A stretch of DNA of 63,222 nucleotides from Mesorhizobium sp. SARCC-RB16n (GTDB lineage: Bacteria > Pseudomonadota > Alphaproteobacteria > Rhizobiales > Rhizobiaceae): assembly GCF_008520305.1 (NCBI RefSeq), contig NZ_ML703265.1, positions 1 to 63,222 on the forward strand, given 5' to 3'. Positions 54,031 to 63,044 of the stretch are shown piece after piece; within the stretch, counting starts at the first letter, position 1; each line of letters starts with the position of its first letter. The notes below the pieces were generated by a model. The model saw only the letters and a program-made list of their open reading frames with translations, was not told where the DNA came from and did not search any database. The position numbers and the translations under genes are program-made.

Positions 54031-54864
54031 ATGAACGACGTTCCCCTCGACCTTGACGCCTATTTCGCCCGGATCGGCCATGCTGGTTCCAGGGATGTCT
54101 CGCTCGACACGCTGAAGACGCTTCATTTCTTGCATCCGCAGGCGATTCCCTTCGAGAACATGGATCCGTTTCTGGGGCGCCCCGTCCGGCTGGATGTTGC
54201 CTCGCTGCAGGACAAGATCGTCGTTGGTGGACGCGGCGGCTATTGCTTCGAGCACAATCTCCTCTTCATGCATGCGCTGAAGGCGCTAGGCTTCGAGGTC
54301 GGCGGGCTCGCCGCGCGTGTGCTTTGGGGCCAGAGCGAGGGCGCCATCACAGCGCGTAGCCATATGCTTTTGCGCGTCGAGCTAGACGGCCGCACCTATA
54401 TCGCCGATGTCGGCTTCGGCGGCCTGACGCTTACGGCGCCGCTGCTGCTGAAGGCCGGCCCGGAACAAAAAACCCCGCACGAGACATTCCGCATCGTCGA
54501 GGCTGGCGATCATTTTCGCCTGCAGGCCGCCCTCGGCGGCGACTGGCGCTCTCTGTATCGCTTCGATCTGCAGCCGCAATATGAGGTTGACTATTCCGTC
54601 GCCAATTATTTCCTGTCGACCAACCCGGCATCGCATTTCCTGACCTCGGTTTTGGCGGCGCGCGCCGCGCCCGACCGGCGCCACGCCCTGCGCGGCGATC
54701 ACCTGTCGATTCATCACATCGATGGCCGAACCGAACAGAAGCAGATCGCCACTGCCGCCGAACTTGCCGACACATTGGAAGGCCAGCTCGGCATCACCAT
54801 TCCCGACCGCACGGCCTTCGAGGCCCGGGTGCGCGAGACGAAGATCGTGGAGACCAGTATATGA
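54031..54864 (+). CDS. nat: Arylamine N-acetyltransferase
   Basis: The 277-residue enzyme acetylates arylamines and hydrazines. The catalytic triad is visible: Cys72 in [11 protein letters not shown], His111 in [11 protein letters not shown] and Asp126 in [12 protein letters not shown] 54031 gives the normal NAT length; the earlier in-frame start at 53974 is less likely. The stop codon overlaps the ATG of an LLM monooxygenase gene (ATGA), so the two are translationally coupled. Confidence 0.95.
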   Translation: MNDVPLDLDAYFARIGHAGSRDVSLDTLKTLHFLHPQAIPFENMDPFLGRPVRLDVASLQDKIVVGGRGGYCFEHNLLFMHALKALGFEVGGLAARVLWGQSEGAITARSHMLLRVELDGRTYIADVGFGGLTLTAPLLLKAGPEQKTPHETFRIVEAGDHFRLQAALGGDWRSLYRFDLQPQYEVDYSVANYFLSTNPASHFLTSVLAARAAPDRRHALRGDHLSIHHIDGRTEQKQIATAAELADTLEGQLGITIPDRTAFEARVRETKIVETSI

Positions 54865-55862
54865 CCGAACTGTCCGTTCTCGATCTGTCGCCGATCGTCG
54901 AAGGCAGCGATGCCGCGCAATCGCTCGCCAATTCGCTCGACCTCGCCCGCCACGCCGAGCGGCTCGGTTACAAGCGCTACTGGCTGGCCGAGCATCACAA
55001 CATGCCGGGCATCGCCAGTGCGGCCACATCGGTCGTCATCGCCCATGTCGCCGGCGGCACCAAGACCATTCGTGTCGGCGCCGGCGGCATCATGCTGCCC
55101 AACCATGCGCCGCTGGTGATCGCCGAGCAGTTCGGCACGCTGGCCGCCTTGTTTCCCGGCCGCATCGACCTCGGCCTCGGCAGGGCGCCCGGCACGGACA
55201 TGAACACGGCGCGCGCATTGCGCCGCAATCTCGAGGCCGGCGTCGACAATTTCCCGCAGGATGTCGTCGAGCTGATGGGCTATTTCCTGCCCGCGGAGGA
55301 AGGCCAGCGCCTGCGCGCCGTGCCCGGCGAAGGCCAGACGGTGCCGATCTGGATTCTCGGGTCGAGCCTCTATGGCGCGCAGCTCGCCGCCATGCTCGGC
55401 CTGCCCTACGCCTTCGCCTCGCATTTCGCGCCGGCGGAGCTCGATCACGCGCTGGATATCTACCGCTCGCGCTTCCAGCCATCCGAGCAGCTCGACAAGC
55501 CGCATGTCATGCTCGGCCTCAACGTCTTTGCAGCGCTCACCGACGCCGAGGCACGGCTGCTGTTCACCTCGCTGCAGCAGGCCTTCGTCAATCTGCGCAC
55601 CGGCAGGCCTGGACGACTGCCGCCGCCGGTCGAGAACTATGAGCGGGATCTCGACCCGATGGCAAAGACCATGCTCGGCCAGGCACTGTCCTGCGCCGTC
55701 GTCGGCTCGCCGGAAACGGTCCGGCAAGGCATCGATGCGTTCGTGCGCCGCACCGGCGCCGACGAGCTGATGGTCACCGCGCAGATCTTCGATCACGCCG
55801 CCCGCGTGCGCTCCTTCGAGATTTTGGCCGAGGCCCACAAATCGCTGTCGCAAGCCGCCTGA
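54861..55862 (+). CDS. LLM-class flavin-dependent oxidoreductase, coupled to nat
   Basis: The 333-residue luciferase-like protein (YhbW/LuxA-like group) has [35 protein letters not shown] and [23 protein letters not shown]. It overlaps nat by 4 bp. Coupling of an N-acetyltransferase with a flavin monooxygenase suggests joint modification of an aromatic or amine compound (inference). It is not close in sequence to the LLM protein at 51477-52535. Confidence 0.92.
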   Translation: MTELSVLDLSPIVEGSDAAQSLANSLDLARHAERLGYKRYWLAEHHNMPGIASAATSVVIAHVAGGTKTIRVGAGGIMLPNHAPLVIAEQFGTLAALFPGRIDLGLGRAPGTDMNTARALRRNLEAGVDNFPQDVVELMGYFLPAEEGQRLRAVPGEGQTVPIWILGSSLYGAQLAAMLGLPYAFASHFAPAELDHALDIYRSRFQPSEQLDKPHVMLGLNVFAALTDAEARLLFTSLQQAFVNLRTGRPGRLPPPVENYERDLDPMAKTMLGQALSCAVVGSPETVRQGIDAFVRRTGADELMVTAQIFDHAARVRSFEILAEAHKSLSQAA

Positions 55863-55943
55863 ATTAAAAGGCCGCCAGACGCTTTTGCCGGTAGCGATGC
55901 TCTGCTAAGTGCGGGTCATCCCTGGGCAGGAGCGAGCTTTTCC

Positions 55944-56738
55944 GTGACACATGATCTCGACGCACGCATGCACTTCGCCATCGATCTGGCGCGGCGCGCC
56001 GGCGAACTCGGCCTCAGATATTTCCGCGATCTCGACAGCCTGACCATCGAAAGCAAGGGCCATCAGGACCTGGTCTCGCAGGCCGACCGCGAGGTCGAGC
56101 TGTTCATCCGCGCGGCAATCGCCGCCGACTATCCGCAGGACGGCATCGTCGGCGAGGAGCATGCCTCGGTCGCCGGCTCGACCGCCTATGCCTGGGTGAT
56201 CGACCCCATCGACGGCACCGCCAATTTCGTGCGCGGCATTCCGGCCTGGTGCGTGGTGATCGCTTGCGCCAGGGATGGAGAGACGATCGTCGGCGTCATC
56301 CACGAGCCTTCGACCGGCGAGACCTTCCACGGAAGGCTGGGCGGCGGCGCCTTCGTCAACGCCAGGCCGATGAAGACAAGTGCGGCCACCAGCCTGGAAG
56401 AGGGTTCGGTGGGAACCGGCTTCTCAAACCGGGCCGAGGCCGAAAACATCGCCGTGCTGATCAAAAAGATCCTGGCCGAGGGCGGTGTCTTCTTCCGCAA
56501 TGCGTCCGGCGCGCTGATGCTCGCCTATGTCGCCTCGGGCCGGCTGCTTGGCTATGTGGAAGAGCACATGAACGCCTGGGACTGCCTGGCCGGCATGCTG
56601 CTGATCGAGGAAGCCGGCGGCACGATCCTGAAGGCGGACCCGAAGACGGTGCTGCAGAGCGGGACACAGGTCATCACGGGTGGCAAGGGCGTTTTTTCGA
56701 AGCTAGAGGCGCTGTGTTCTGGTGTCTTCACGCCGTGA
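55944..56738 (+). CDS. Inositol monophosphatase family protein
   Basis: The 264-residue Mg2+-dependent phosphatase has the family motifs: GEEHA (metal-binding Glu), WVIDPIDGTANFVRGIP (Asp ligands) and WDCLAGMLLIEEAGG. SuhB-like proteins dephosphorylate inositol phosphates or related sugar phosphates. The start is GTG 55944, with AGGAG 12 nt upstream; no in-frame ATG is nearer than residue 9. A type B repeat follows the gene. Confidence 0.92.
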   Translation: MTHDLDARMHFAIDLARRAGELGLRYFRDLDSLTIESKGHQDLVSQADREVELFIRAAIAADYPQDGIVGEEHASVAGSTAYAWVIDPIDGTANFVRGIPAWCVVIACARDGETIVGVIHEPSTGETFHGRLGGGAFVNARPMKTSAATSLEEGSVGTGFSNRAEAENIAVLIKKILAEGGVFFRNASGALMLAYVASGRLLGYVEEHMNAWDCLAGMLLIEEAGGTILKADPKTVLQSGTQVITGGKGVFSKLEALCSGVFTP

Positions 56739-56757
56739 TCAAGCAGCAAATCCCAGC

Positions 56758-56806
56758 AAGCATGATGTCGTCCGAAAACCGCTTCACACTTTTCGCATGG
56801 GCACCC
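56758..56806. repeat. Dispersed intergenic repeat, type B, copy 3
   Basis: The element around CATGATGTCGTCCGAAAACC-GCTTCACACTTTTCGCATG is in inverse orientation relative to copy 2. It lies between the phosphatase gene and the type A copy at 56939. Confidence 0.6.
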
Positions 56807-56938
56807 AGCCGGCGCATGACCGCCATGACGGTTTCCATGAGAAGACCATCACTCAGCCGACGCAGAAGATCACCAAGGAAAACGCCGCCCAGGGTGCTGA
56901 AGGACAACGGCCTCTGATGGGCTGAGATGCTTGCCAGA

Positions 56939-56982
56939 GCAATTCCGGGAAAAATGCGTAAAGGTTTTCCGTCCGGGATTGC
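56939..56982. repeat. Dispersed intergenic repeat, type A, copy 4
   Basis: GCAATTCCGGGAAAAATGCG followed by TAAAGGTTTTCCGTCCGGGATTGC, with near-perfect inverted ends. It lies about 60 bp before the 3' end of the ABC ATPase gene on the other strand. This 307-bp gap (56739-57045) holds this repeat and a type B copy, and no gene. Confidence 0.75.
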
Positions 56983-57045
56983 GAGAACAGGAAGGAGGGG
57001 CATCGCATGGCGCTGCCCCTCGTCTGCCGCAGCCGGGCTTTTCGC

Positions 57046-57768
57046 CTACAGGATTTTCGCCAGGAAACTCTTGGTGCGGTTCCTCTGCGGATACGAAAAG
57101 AGTGCCTGTGGCGCTCCCTCCTCCACGATCAATCCGTCATCCATGAAAATCACCCTGTGCCCGACCTCACGGGCAAAGCCCATCTCGTGGGTGACGACCA
57201 TCATCGTCATGCCTTCGATCGCGAGCGTCTTCATGACCTGAAGCACCTCACCCACCATTTCGGGGTCGAGCGCCGAGGTCGGTTCGTCGAAAAGCATGAC
57301 ATTGGGTCCCATGGCCAGCGAGCGGGCGATCGCCACCCGTTGCTGCTGGCCGCCGGAAAGCTCGTCCGGGTAGCTCGCTTCCTTCCCCACGAGGCCGACC
57401 TTGGCCAGCAACTCGCGCGCGACCCGGTTGGCTTCGGCCGGCGCGATCTTCTTGACCTTGCGCGGGCCGATCGTGACGTTCTCCAGAATGGTCAAATGCT
57501 TGAAGAGATTGAACTGCTGGAACACCATGCCGACATGCTGGCGCAGCAGGTGAATGTTCGTCTTCGGATCGGTCAGCGTCATGCCGGCGATTTCAATCTC
57601 GCCGCTGGTTGCGGTCTCCAAGCCGTTCAGGCAGCGCAGAAACGTGCTTTTGCCGCTCCCCGAAGGGCCGATAATGACGACCACCTCTTTTTCCGCCACA
57701 TGCGTGCTTATCCCCTTCAGGATCTCATTGTGGCCGAAGGACTTGTGAAGGTCTTTAACGTTTATCAA
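57046..57768 (-). CDS. Polar amino acid-type ABC transporter ATP-binding protein
   Basis: The 240-residue ATPase of the GlnQ/HisP group has Walker A (GPSGSGKST), the Q-loop ([11 protein letters not shown]), the ABC signature LSGGQQQR, Walker B ([12 protein letters not shown]) and the switch His (VVTHEMGFA). The start is TTG 57768, with GGAGG about 7 nt upstream; it overlaps the permease gene by 14 bp, and the longer in-frame start at 57879 has Arg/Ser-rich non-coding character. It is the last gene of an SBP-permease-ATPase importer operon. Confidence 0.94.
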   Translation of the reverse strand: MINVKDLHKSFGHNEILKGISTHVAEKEVVVIIGPSGSGKSTFLRCLNGLETATSGEIEIAGMTLTDPKTNIHLLRQHVGMVFQQFNLFKHLTILENVTIGPRKVKKIAPAEANRVARELLAKVGLVGKEASYPDELSGGQQQRVAIARSLAMGPNVMLFDEPTSALDPEMVGEVLQVMKTLAIEGMTMMVVTHEMGFAREVGHRVIFMDDGLIVEEGAPQALFSYPQRNRTKSFLAKIL

Positions 57769-58423
57769 CTTGAAGCCTCCTCTCCAGGTAAGACGAGAAC
57801 TTCGACAAGGAGAAGATGAGGACGAAGTACAGGGCCGCGATGAGACCCCAGATGGCGAAGGACGCGAACGTCTCGGCAATGACGATCTCGCCCTTGTAGA
57901 CCAGCTCGGCGATGCCGACCGGAGCCAGCAGCGAGGTGTCCTTGATCGTCTGGGCCGCCTGGTTGACCAGCGGCGGTATCATGCGCTTGAACGCCTGGGG
58001 CAGCACGATGTAGCGCATCGTCTGAAAGCCGTTCATCGCGATGCTCTGGGCGGCTTCCTTCTGGCCCCGGTCGACGCCGAGAATACCCGCGCGGATGATT
58101 TCGGTGACGTAGGCACCTTCGTTCAGGCTGAGCGTGAGCGCGGCCGCGAGGATGGGATATGTCAATTGCCCGAACCAGTGGTTGACGGGCAGGATCGCAG
58201 GCAACCCAAGCACGATGAAGAAGAGTTGCACCAACAGCGGCGTGGATCGGAAAATTTCGACATAGGCCGTGGCGATCCAGCGCAGCGGCGCAACCGCCGA
58301 CAGGCGCATGAGTGCCGCGACAAGGCCGATGACCACCATCAGGATGATGGCGACAATCGAATACTGGATCGTCAGCCGCAAACCGTCGAGTAGAACGGGT
58401 AGGTTTTGCCGGATGGGGTCCAT
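57755..58423 (-). CDS. Polar amino acid-type ABC transporter permease
   Basis: The 222-residue inner-membrane protein has about five transmembrane helices and the HisM/GlnP EAA loop ([20 protein letters not shown]). It pairs with the downstream ATPase, which it overlaps, and probably forms a homodimeric channel since only one permease gene is present. Confidence 0.95.
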   Translation of the reverse strand: MDPIRQNLPVLLDGLRLTIQYSIVAIILMVVIGLVAALMRLSAVAPLRWIATAYVEIFRSTPLLVQLFFIVLGLPAILPVNHWFGQLTYPILAAALTLSLNEGAYVTEIIRAGILGVDRGQKEAAQSIAMNGFQTMRYIVLPQAFKRMIPPLVNQAAQTIKDTSLLAPVGIAELVYKGEIVIAETFASFAIWGLIAALYFVLIFSLSKFSSYLERRLQVDKR

Positions 58424-58560
58424 GCGCCGTGCCTTGATTGCTATCCCCGGCCGCCTCGGCGAGAAGAAGGCATCGCAGTGGTTTCGCCACTTGCTTTGCG
58501 ATCACCTGCCGGACGGCCGGGAGGCTGAGCTATCTGTCGTTCAGACGATCAGAACGTGAC

Positions 58561-59373
58561 TCAACCCGAAATCGCAACGCTCGCCGGCTTTTGCACTTCC
58601 TTGACCATGCCGCTGGTATCGCCGCCGAAATATGTCTCGAACAGCTTCTGATATTCGCCGTTCTGCTTGATCTTGGCGAGGCCGTCATTAATCTTCGCGG
58701 CCAGCTCGGGCTTTTGTTTGCTGATGGCGATGCCGTAATATTCGCCGGTCAGCAGCGGGCCGACGATCTTGACGTCGTCATGGGCGGTTTTGAAATTGAC
58801 GTTGACCGGGTTGTCGAAGATGACGGCGTCGGCCCCACCAGTCTCAAGCGCCTGATAGGCGGCATCGATGTTCTGGAATTGCTTGATGTAGTCGGACTGG
58901 AAACCCTTGGCGGTCATATAGTCCACCGATGAGGTGGCTTTCTTGGTGGCAACCACGTGGCCCTTGAGGTCGTCGAAACCCTTGATGTCGGAGTCTTTCT
59001 TGACCAGCACTGAAAGGCCGGACTTGTAATAGGCATCGCTGAAATCGACGTTCTGCATCCGGCTGGTCTTGATCGTGATCCCGGCGACCGCCGCGTCGAT
59101 CGATCCGGCCTGCAGGCTCGGGATAATTCCGTTGAACGGCAGTGTCTTCAAACTGACCGTCATGCCTTCTGCCTTGGCGATTGCCTTGATCATGTCGATG
59201 TCGAAGCCGGTAACCTCGCCGTTCGTCTCGGTCTCGAACGGCGGGAAGGTGGTATCCGCGCCGACGACGATGTTGGTCGCGCTTTGCGCAAGCGCCACCG
59301 AGGTAGCGCCGTATGCAAGCACGAGGCCGGAAACCAGCGACGTGGCCAGCACGATGAGTGACTTGTTTTTCAC
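58561..59373 (-). CDS. Polar amino acid-type ABC transporter substrate-binding protein
   Basis: The 270-residue periplasmic protein has a signal peptide (MKNKSLIVLATSLVSGLVLA ending near ALAQS) and the SBP_bac_3 fold (TTFPPFETETNGEVTGFDID; the VKKDSDIKGFDDLKG hinge). It should deliver a polar amino acid or similar solute to the downstream permease and ATPase. It lies 210 bp after the MarR gene of the reductase operon on the same strand, raising the possibility that it imports that operon's substrate. Confidence 0.95.
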   Translation of the reverse strand: MKNKSLIVLATSLVSGLVLAYGATSVALAQSATNIVVGADTTFPPFETETNGEVTGFDIDMIKAIAKAEGMTVSLKTLPFNGIIPSLQAGSIDAAVAGITIKTSRMQNVDFSDAYYKSGLSVLVKKDSDIKGFDDLKGHVVATKKATSSVDYMTAKGFQSDYIKQFQNIDAAYQALETGGADAVIFDNPVNVNFKTAHDDVKIVGPLLTGEYYGIAISKQKPELAAKINDGLAKIKQNGEYQKLFETYFGGDTSGMVKEVQKPASVAISG

Positions 59374-59583
59374 AGATGTCTCCTTTCGGCGGGCATTCGT
59401 CAGCTTCGAGCGGAGTCAACGACGAGGAGTGGTGCGTGAATGCATGAACTCTAGGCCCGTCCGGAGCCATCTGGATCGGCAGGGGTCCAAGTCAAGACTT
59501 AGAGATGCTTCACATTTGCGTTTTGGATTGGGCCACGATTGCCGCTCTTTTCAGGGGGCGGCGATCCACTTGGCGGGCGGCGC

Positions 59584-60045
59584 CTAAGCCAGCTTGGCCA
59601 GCAGCTTCATGAACGTAGCGATTTCCTTGTTCGTGAGCGGCGCCAGCGTTTCCTGCGTGATTTCCCTTGCGAGCGGGATCAGGCGCTCGATCGCTTCGCG
59701 GCCCTCCGCTGTCAGGTTGACCAGCAGCCGTCTTTTGTCGACCTCGTGCCTGGAAAGCTCGACAAGGCCGCGCGCCTTCAACCGGTCGATCACGCCCTTC
59801 ACCGTTGCCGCATCCATGGCAATCAGCGTGCCGAGCTGGTTCTGCGAAGTCTCGCCGACATCGCGCAGCTTGGCGAGCGCGGCGAATTGCGGCGGCGTCA
59901 GGTCGGCGATACGGGCAGCGAAGATCGACACATGGCGCTGGTGCGCCTTGCGCAGGATGAAGCCGACCTGCTCCTGCAAGAGGTAGTCGTGATCGTCGGC
60001 CTCTTCGGCATCGACCAGCTTGAGCAAATTGTCGTCGCCGCTCAC
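59584..60045 (-). CDS. MarR family regulator of the reductase operon
   Basis: The 153-residue protein has the MarR winged helix-turn-helix (LAKLRDVGETSQNQLGTLIA, MDAATVKGVIDRLKARGLVE). It overlaps the 'amino acid synthesis' family gene by 4 bp (ATGA), so it is the last member of a four-gene coupled operon starting at 63044. It probably senses a pathway intermediate, a common job for MarR proteins in aromatic and heterocycle catabolism. Confidence 0.92.
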   Translation of the reverse strand: MSGDDNLLKLVDAEEADDHDYLLQEQVGFILRKAHQRHVSIFAARIADLTPPQFAALAKLRDVGETSQNQLGTLIAMDAATVKGVIDRLKARGLVELSRHEVDKRRLLVNLTAEGREAIERLIPLAREITQETLAPLTNKEIATFMKLLAKLA

Positions 60046-60626
60046 CGCAGCCCATCCCAGGCTTTTATCTCATCCGCCGCGAGGCCACCCATGCGGTTAT
60101 GAACGCGCGGGCCGCAGGTCATGGCTAGGCAGAACAGGATCTCGTCGGGGCGCGGCCCGTCGCTGATGCCGACTTCCATGGCATCGAAATGGCTGCGCAC
60201 ATAAGCGGCGTTGATGTGGCCGAGCGGCACATCGAGCTTTGACCCGAAGGCGCCGACCTTCTTGGCCGAAGGCACGATCGCCTTGGCATCGCCCAGCCGC
60301 TCGCGCATCGCGTAGCCGCCCGGCACATGCCACAGCGCGCCATGTTCCAGTTCGCCAGCGCTGCCGACGATGGCGCCCTTGCCGTAGCCGTCGATCTGTT
60401 TGACGTCGCCGCCGAGTGCGGCGATCAGCCGGTCGGCGAGCAGCAGGCCGAGCGGCTTCAGATCGTCCATGGCGCTCTGCAGATCCTCGACATAGCGCCC
60501 GGCGAAAGGGTTCCCGACCACGGCCATGGCAGCGGCACGCCGGCGCGGCACTTCAGCGACAGGCCCGCCTTCGTGAAAAATCTCTTCGCTCAGCACCGCG
60601 ATCTTGCGGATCGGAAACTCAGGCAT
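60042..60626 (-). CDS. 'Amino acid synthesis' family protein (PF06684/DUF1185 type)
   Basis: The 194-residue protein belongs to the family named amino acid synthesis (DUF1185). Its name rests on old genetic evidence and its activity is unknown. Visible conserved segments are GGPVAEVPRRRAAAMAVVGN, PFAGRYVEDL and GYGKGAIVGSAGELEHGA. ATG 60626 follows GGAGG and overlaps the end of the UPF0280 gene by 8 bp. It is always worth reading with its neighbours: UPF0280 and the 6-hydroxynicotinate reductase-like gene. Confidence 0.88.
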   Translation of the reverse strand: MPEFPIRKIAVLSEEIFHEGGPVAEVPRRRAAAMAVVGNPFAGRYVEDLQSAMDDLKPLGLLLADRLIAALGGDVKQIDGYGKGAIVGSAGELEHGALWHVPGGYAMRERLGDAKAIVPSAKKVGAFGSKLDVPLGHINAAYVRSHFDAMEVGISDGPRPDEILFCLAMTCGPRVHNRMGGLAADEIKAWDGLR

Positions 60627-61503
60627 GGGCAACTTCCTCCAGTTCATGCTTGTTGGGCGCGCCGAGTGCAACGGAGCCACTGATGCGGGCCTCCCCGCCA
60701 AGAAACAGCGCCGATGCGGCAATCAAGCCGCGCCGGCGAAAATCTTCGGCGACGGCGAGGCCATTGTCCAGCGCCCGCGCCACTTCATCAGGCGCAAGCG
60801 TGCCGACGCCTTGTGTCACCGGCCGCGCGCCGAGATCGCTGTCGGGCGACAGGTCGCGCGCGGGAATGCGCCTGATGGCGGGATTGCCTGGCAGGTCCAC
60901 CGCGTTGGCGATGAGCGTCGCCGCCGCATCGGCCTCGGCGCCGGTCCGCGCGAGCACGGTGACGGCATCGGCAATGCCAAGCGAGAAGGACCGGCCACGC
61001 CAGCCGCTGGTTGCGACGCCACCCACGCCATCTTGCGCGCGGATCGTGATTTGGTCGGCCATGCCGTTGCCGGTGCCGGCGACCGCCAATCCCATCGACC
61101 GGCCCTTGCCGATGTGGATGGCGCTATCGCCACCATTGTTGATATAGGCGCGGTCGAGCTTGCGACCTGCAAGCAGCGCGGCAAGCATTTCGTCGGCTAC
61201 CGATCCGGCCACGGCGGCCATTGGGGTGATGAAGCATTCCGCCAGGGGGATGACGGCTGCTTCCATGCGACGCGCGGTCGGACCGGCGAAGGCGCGCGGC
61301 GCCAGGAAGAATGCCGGGAGGCGCAATTCGGGAAGCTCCTCGACCAACTCGATCAGGATCGTCTGGAAGCGCGCGACGGCTTGGGCGTAGGCGGCGCGAC
61401 ACTCATCGGCCTCGCCGAAGGCCTCGACGATCAGGTCGATCGGCCCATGGTTGAGATGCAGCCGCTTGCCGTCCTGCAGCCAGTGCGCTTGCGGGCCTTC
61501 CAT
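60619..61503 (-). CDS. UPF0280 family protein (ApbE-superfamily relative)
   Basis: The 294-residue protein shows the UPF0280 marks ITPMAAVAGSVADEMLAAL and AYINNGGDSAIHI. UPF0280 proteins are related to ApbE, the FAD:protein FMN transferase that attaches FMN covalently to threonine or serine of partner proteins, but UPF0280 activity itself is unproven. ATG 61503 overlaps the stop codon of the upstream reductase gene by 1 bp (TGATG). It may flavinylate or otherwise modify the adjacent reductase (inference). Confidence 0.88.
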   Translation of the reverse strand: MEGPQAHWLQDGKRLHLNHGPIDLIVEAFGEADECRAAYAQAVARFQTILIELVEELPELRLPAFFLAPRAFAGPTARRMEAAVIPLAECFITPMAAVAGSVADEMLAALLAGRKLDRAYINNGGDSAIHIGKGRSMGLAVAGTGNGMADQITIRAQDGVGGVATSGWRGRSFSLGIADAVTVLARTGAEADAAATLIANAVDLPGNPAIRRIPARDLSPDSDLGARPVTQGVGTLAPDEVARALDNGLAVAEDFRRRGLIAASALFLGGEARISGSVALGAPNKHELEEVAHA

Positions 61504-63044
61504 CACCCGGCTCCGTTCGAGCTCGAGCGGCGCAACTGCGCCAGCGGCGGCCACGGATTGGTAGCCGCGGCACCCGTGCCGCGTCGCGGATTGAGGTACT
61601 CACCGCCCTTGGCGACGATGTCCGCGACGCTGCGGATTTCGGCCTCGTAGCCGCCGAGCCTCACATAGTCGTCGCGGCGCAGCGTGAACTCGATCGGCGC
61701 CACCAGCGCCGGCGTCGGCACATAGCCGAAGGCGCCTTCCGGTACCTTGGTGACATCGACCATCAGCGTGATGCCGCCGCCCGGCCAGACATAGACCGGC
61801 GCGCCGCCGACGGTCACATAGGTCTTCAGCCCTTGCACGGAGCGGGTGAGATTGACCGGGTTTTCGGTCACTCCGGCACGCAGCGACCCGCCGGCCCCGC
61901 CGATGAACAGCACGGTGCACAAAGCCGGCTCGCAATTGTCCTCGATCAGGTTGACGGATTTCTGCAGCCGTTCCGGAAACGGCTTTTCGATCGGCTTCAG
62001 GTCGTCGTCGAGTTCATAATAGGCGAACTGCTCGCCGGTGGTCGAAACCATCAGCAGCGACAGGCCCGGCCGCGCGCCCTTCTTGGCGTTCCACTCGCCG
62101 AGGATCGACAGCGGGTCTGAAATGCTCGTGCCGCCCCAGCCGAGGCCAGGCTCGGAGACCTTGAAATAGCGGCCTGGCGTCGAACGCCGACCGATGATCT
62201 TGATGCCCGTATCCTGCCAGCCCAGCACCTTGCCGGCCTGGTGTTCGGAGACGACGCCGGTGATGTGGTCGTCGACCACCACAACCTCGTCGACCAGGCC
62301 GCGCCATTGCGTGGCGAACATCCCGATGGTGGCCGAGCCGCAGCCGACCCGCATGCGATGTTCCTGCTTGCCGTCGATGATAGGTGACTTGCCGGCTTCG
62401 ACGATTATGGTGGCGCCTTCGTCGATGGTGAGTTCCACCGGCTTGCGGTTGCACAAATTGAGCAGCGCGTCGCATGTGGCGCGGCCCTCGGCCTTGGAGC
62501 CGCCGGTCAGATGATGCACGCCGCCGAGCGACAGCATCTGCGAGCCATATTCTCCCGTCGTGACATGGCCGATCGCCTCGCCCTCGGCCCGCACGGCAGC
62601 CGTTTCGGGTCCGATATGACGGTCGGTGTCAATCTTCACCTTGACGCCGCAGTAGGAGAAGATGCCTTCGGTCACCACGGTGACGAGATCGACGCCCTCG
62701 ACTTCCTGGCTGACGATGAAAGGCGCCGGCTTGTAATCGGGATAGGTGGTGCCGGCGCCGATTGCCGTGACGAAGCGCCGGCCGGTGTTGATCAGTTCGC
62801 CGTCCCACTGCTCGCCCTCGGCGACGAAGGGCACCACGGCGGCGCCGGTCTCCGTCGCGTGGTCGAGGATGGTCAGCGGGTCCATGCGCACGATCCGGCC
62901 CGCGGCATTGCCATAGCGATCGCAGGCGCCGGTGCGACCGTCAGCGATGTAGCACATGACGGGACAGGCGTCGCAGCGGATCTTTTCCGCCACCAGCTTC
63001 TCGCCGGGATCATGGGTCTCGAAGCGTTCGGCAAGCTCGCTCAT
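61503..63044 (-). CDS. 6-hydroxynicotinate reductase-like iron-sulfur protein
   Basis: The 513-residue protein has an N-terminal cysteine cluster Cys24-x2-Cys27-x3-Cys31-x9-Cys41 (IRCDACPVMC), suited to a [4Fe-4S] centre, then a large domain of the family annotated as 6-hydroxynicotinate reductase. The Eubacterium enzyme reduces 6-hydroxynicotinate with ferredoxin in anaerobic nicotinate fermentation, so the aerobic relative here may act on another cyclic amide or N-heterocycle. It heads the operon with UPF0280, DUF1185 and MarR. The 178 bp between its start and the window end hold no recognisable gene. Confidence 0.82.
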   Translation of the reverse strand: MSELAERFETHDPGEKLVAEKIRCDACPVMCYIADGRTGACDRYGNAAGRIVRMDPLTILDHATETGAAVVPFVAEGEQWDGELINTGRRFVTAIGAGTTYPDYKPAPFIVSQEVEGVDLVTVVTEGIFSYCGVKVKIDTDRHIGPETAAVRAEGEAIGHVTTGEYGSQMLSLGGVHHLTGGSKAEGRATCDALLNLCNRKPVELTIDEGATIIVEAGKSPIIDGKQEHRMRVGCGSATIGMFATQWRGLVDEVVVVDDHITGVVSEHQAGKVLGWQDTGIKIIGRRSTPGRYFKVSEPGLGWGGTSISDPLSILGEWNAKKGARPGLSLLMVSTTGEQFAYYELDDDLKPIEKPFPERLQKSVNLIEDNCEPALCTVLFIGGAGGSLRAGVTENPVNLTRSVQGLKTYVTVGGAPVYVWPGGGITLMVDVTKVPEGAFGYVPTPALVAPIEFTLRRDDYVRLGGYEAEIRSVADIVAKGGEYLNPRRGTGAAATNPWPPLAQLRRSSSNGAG

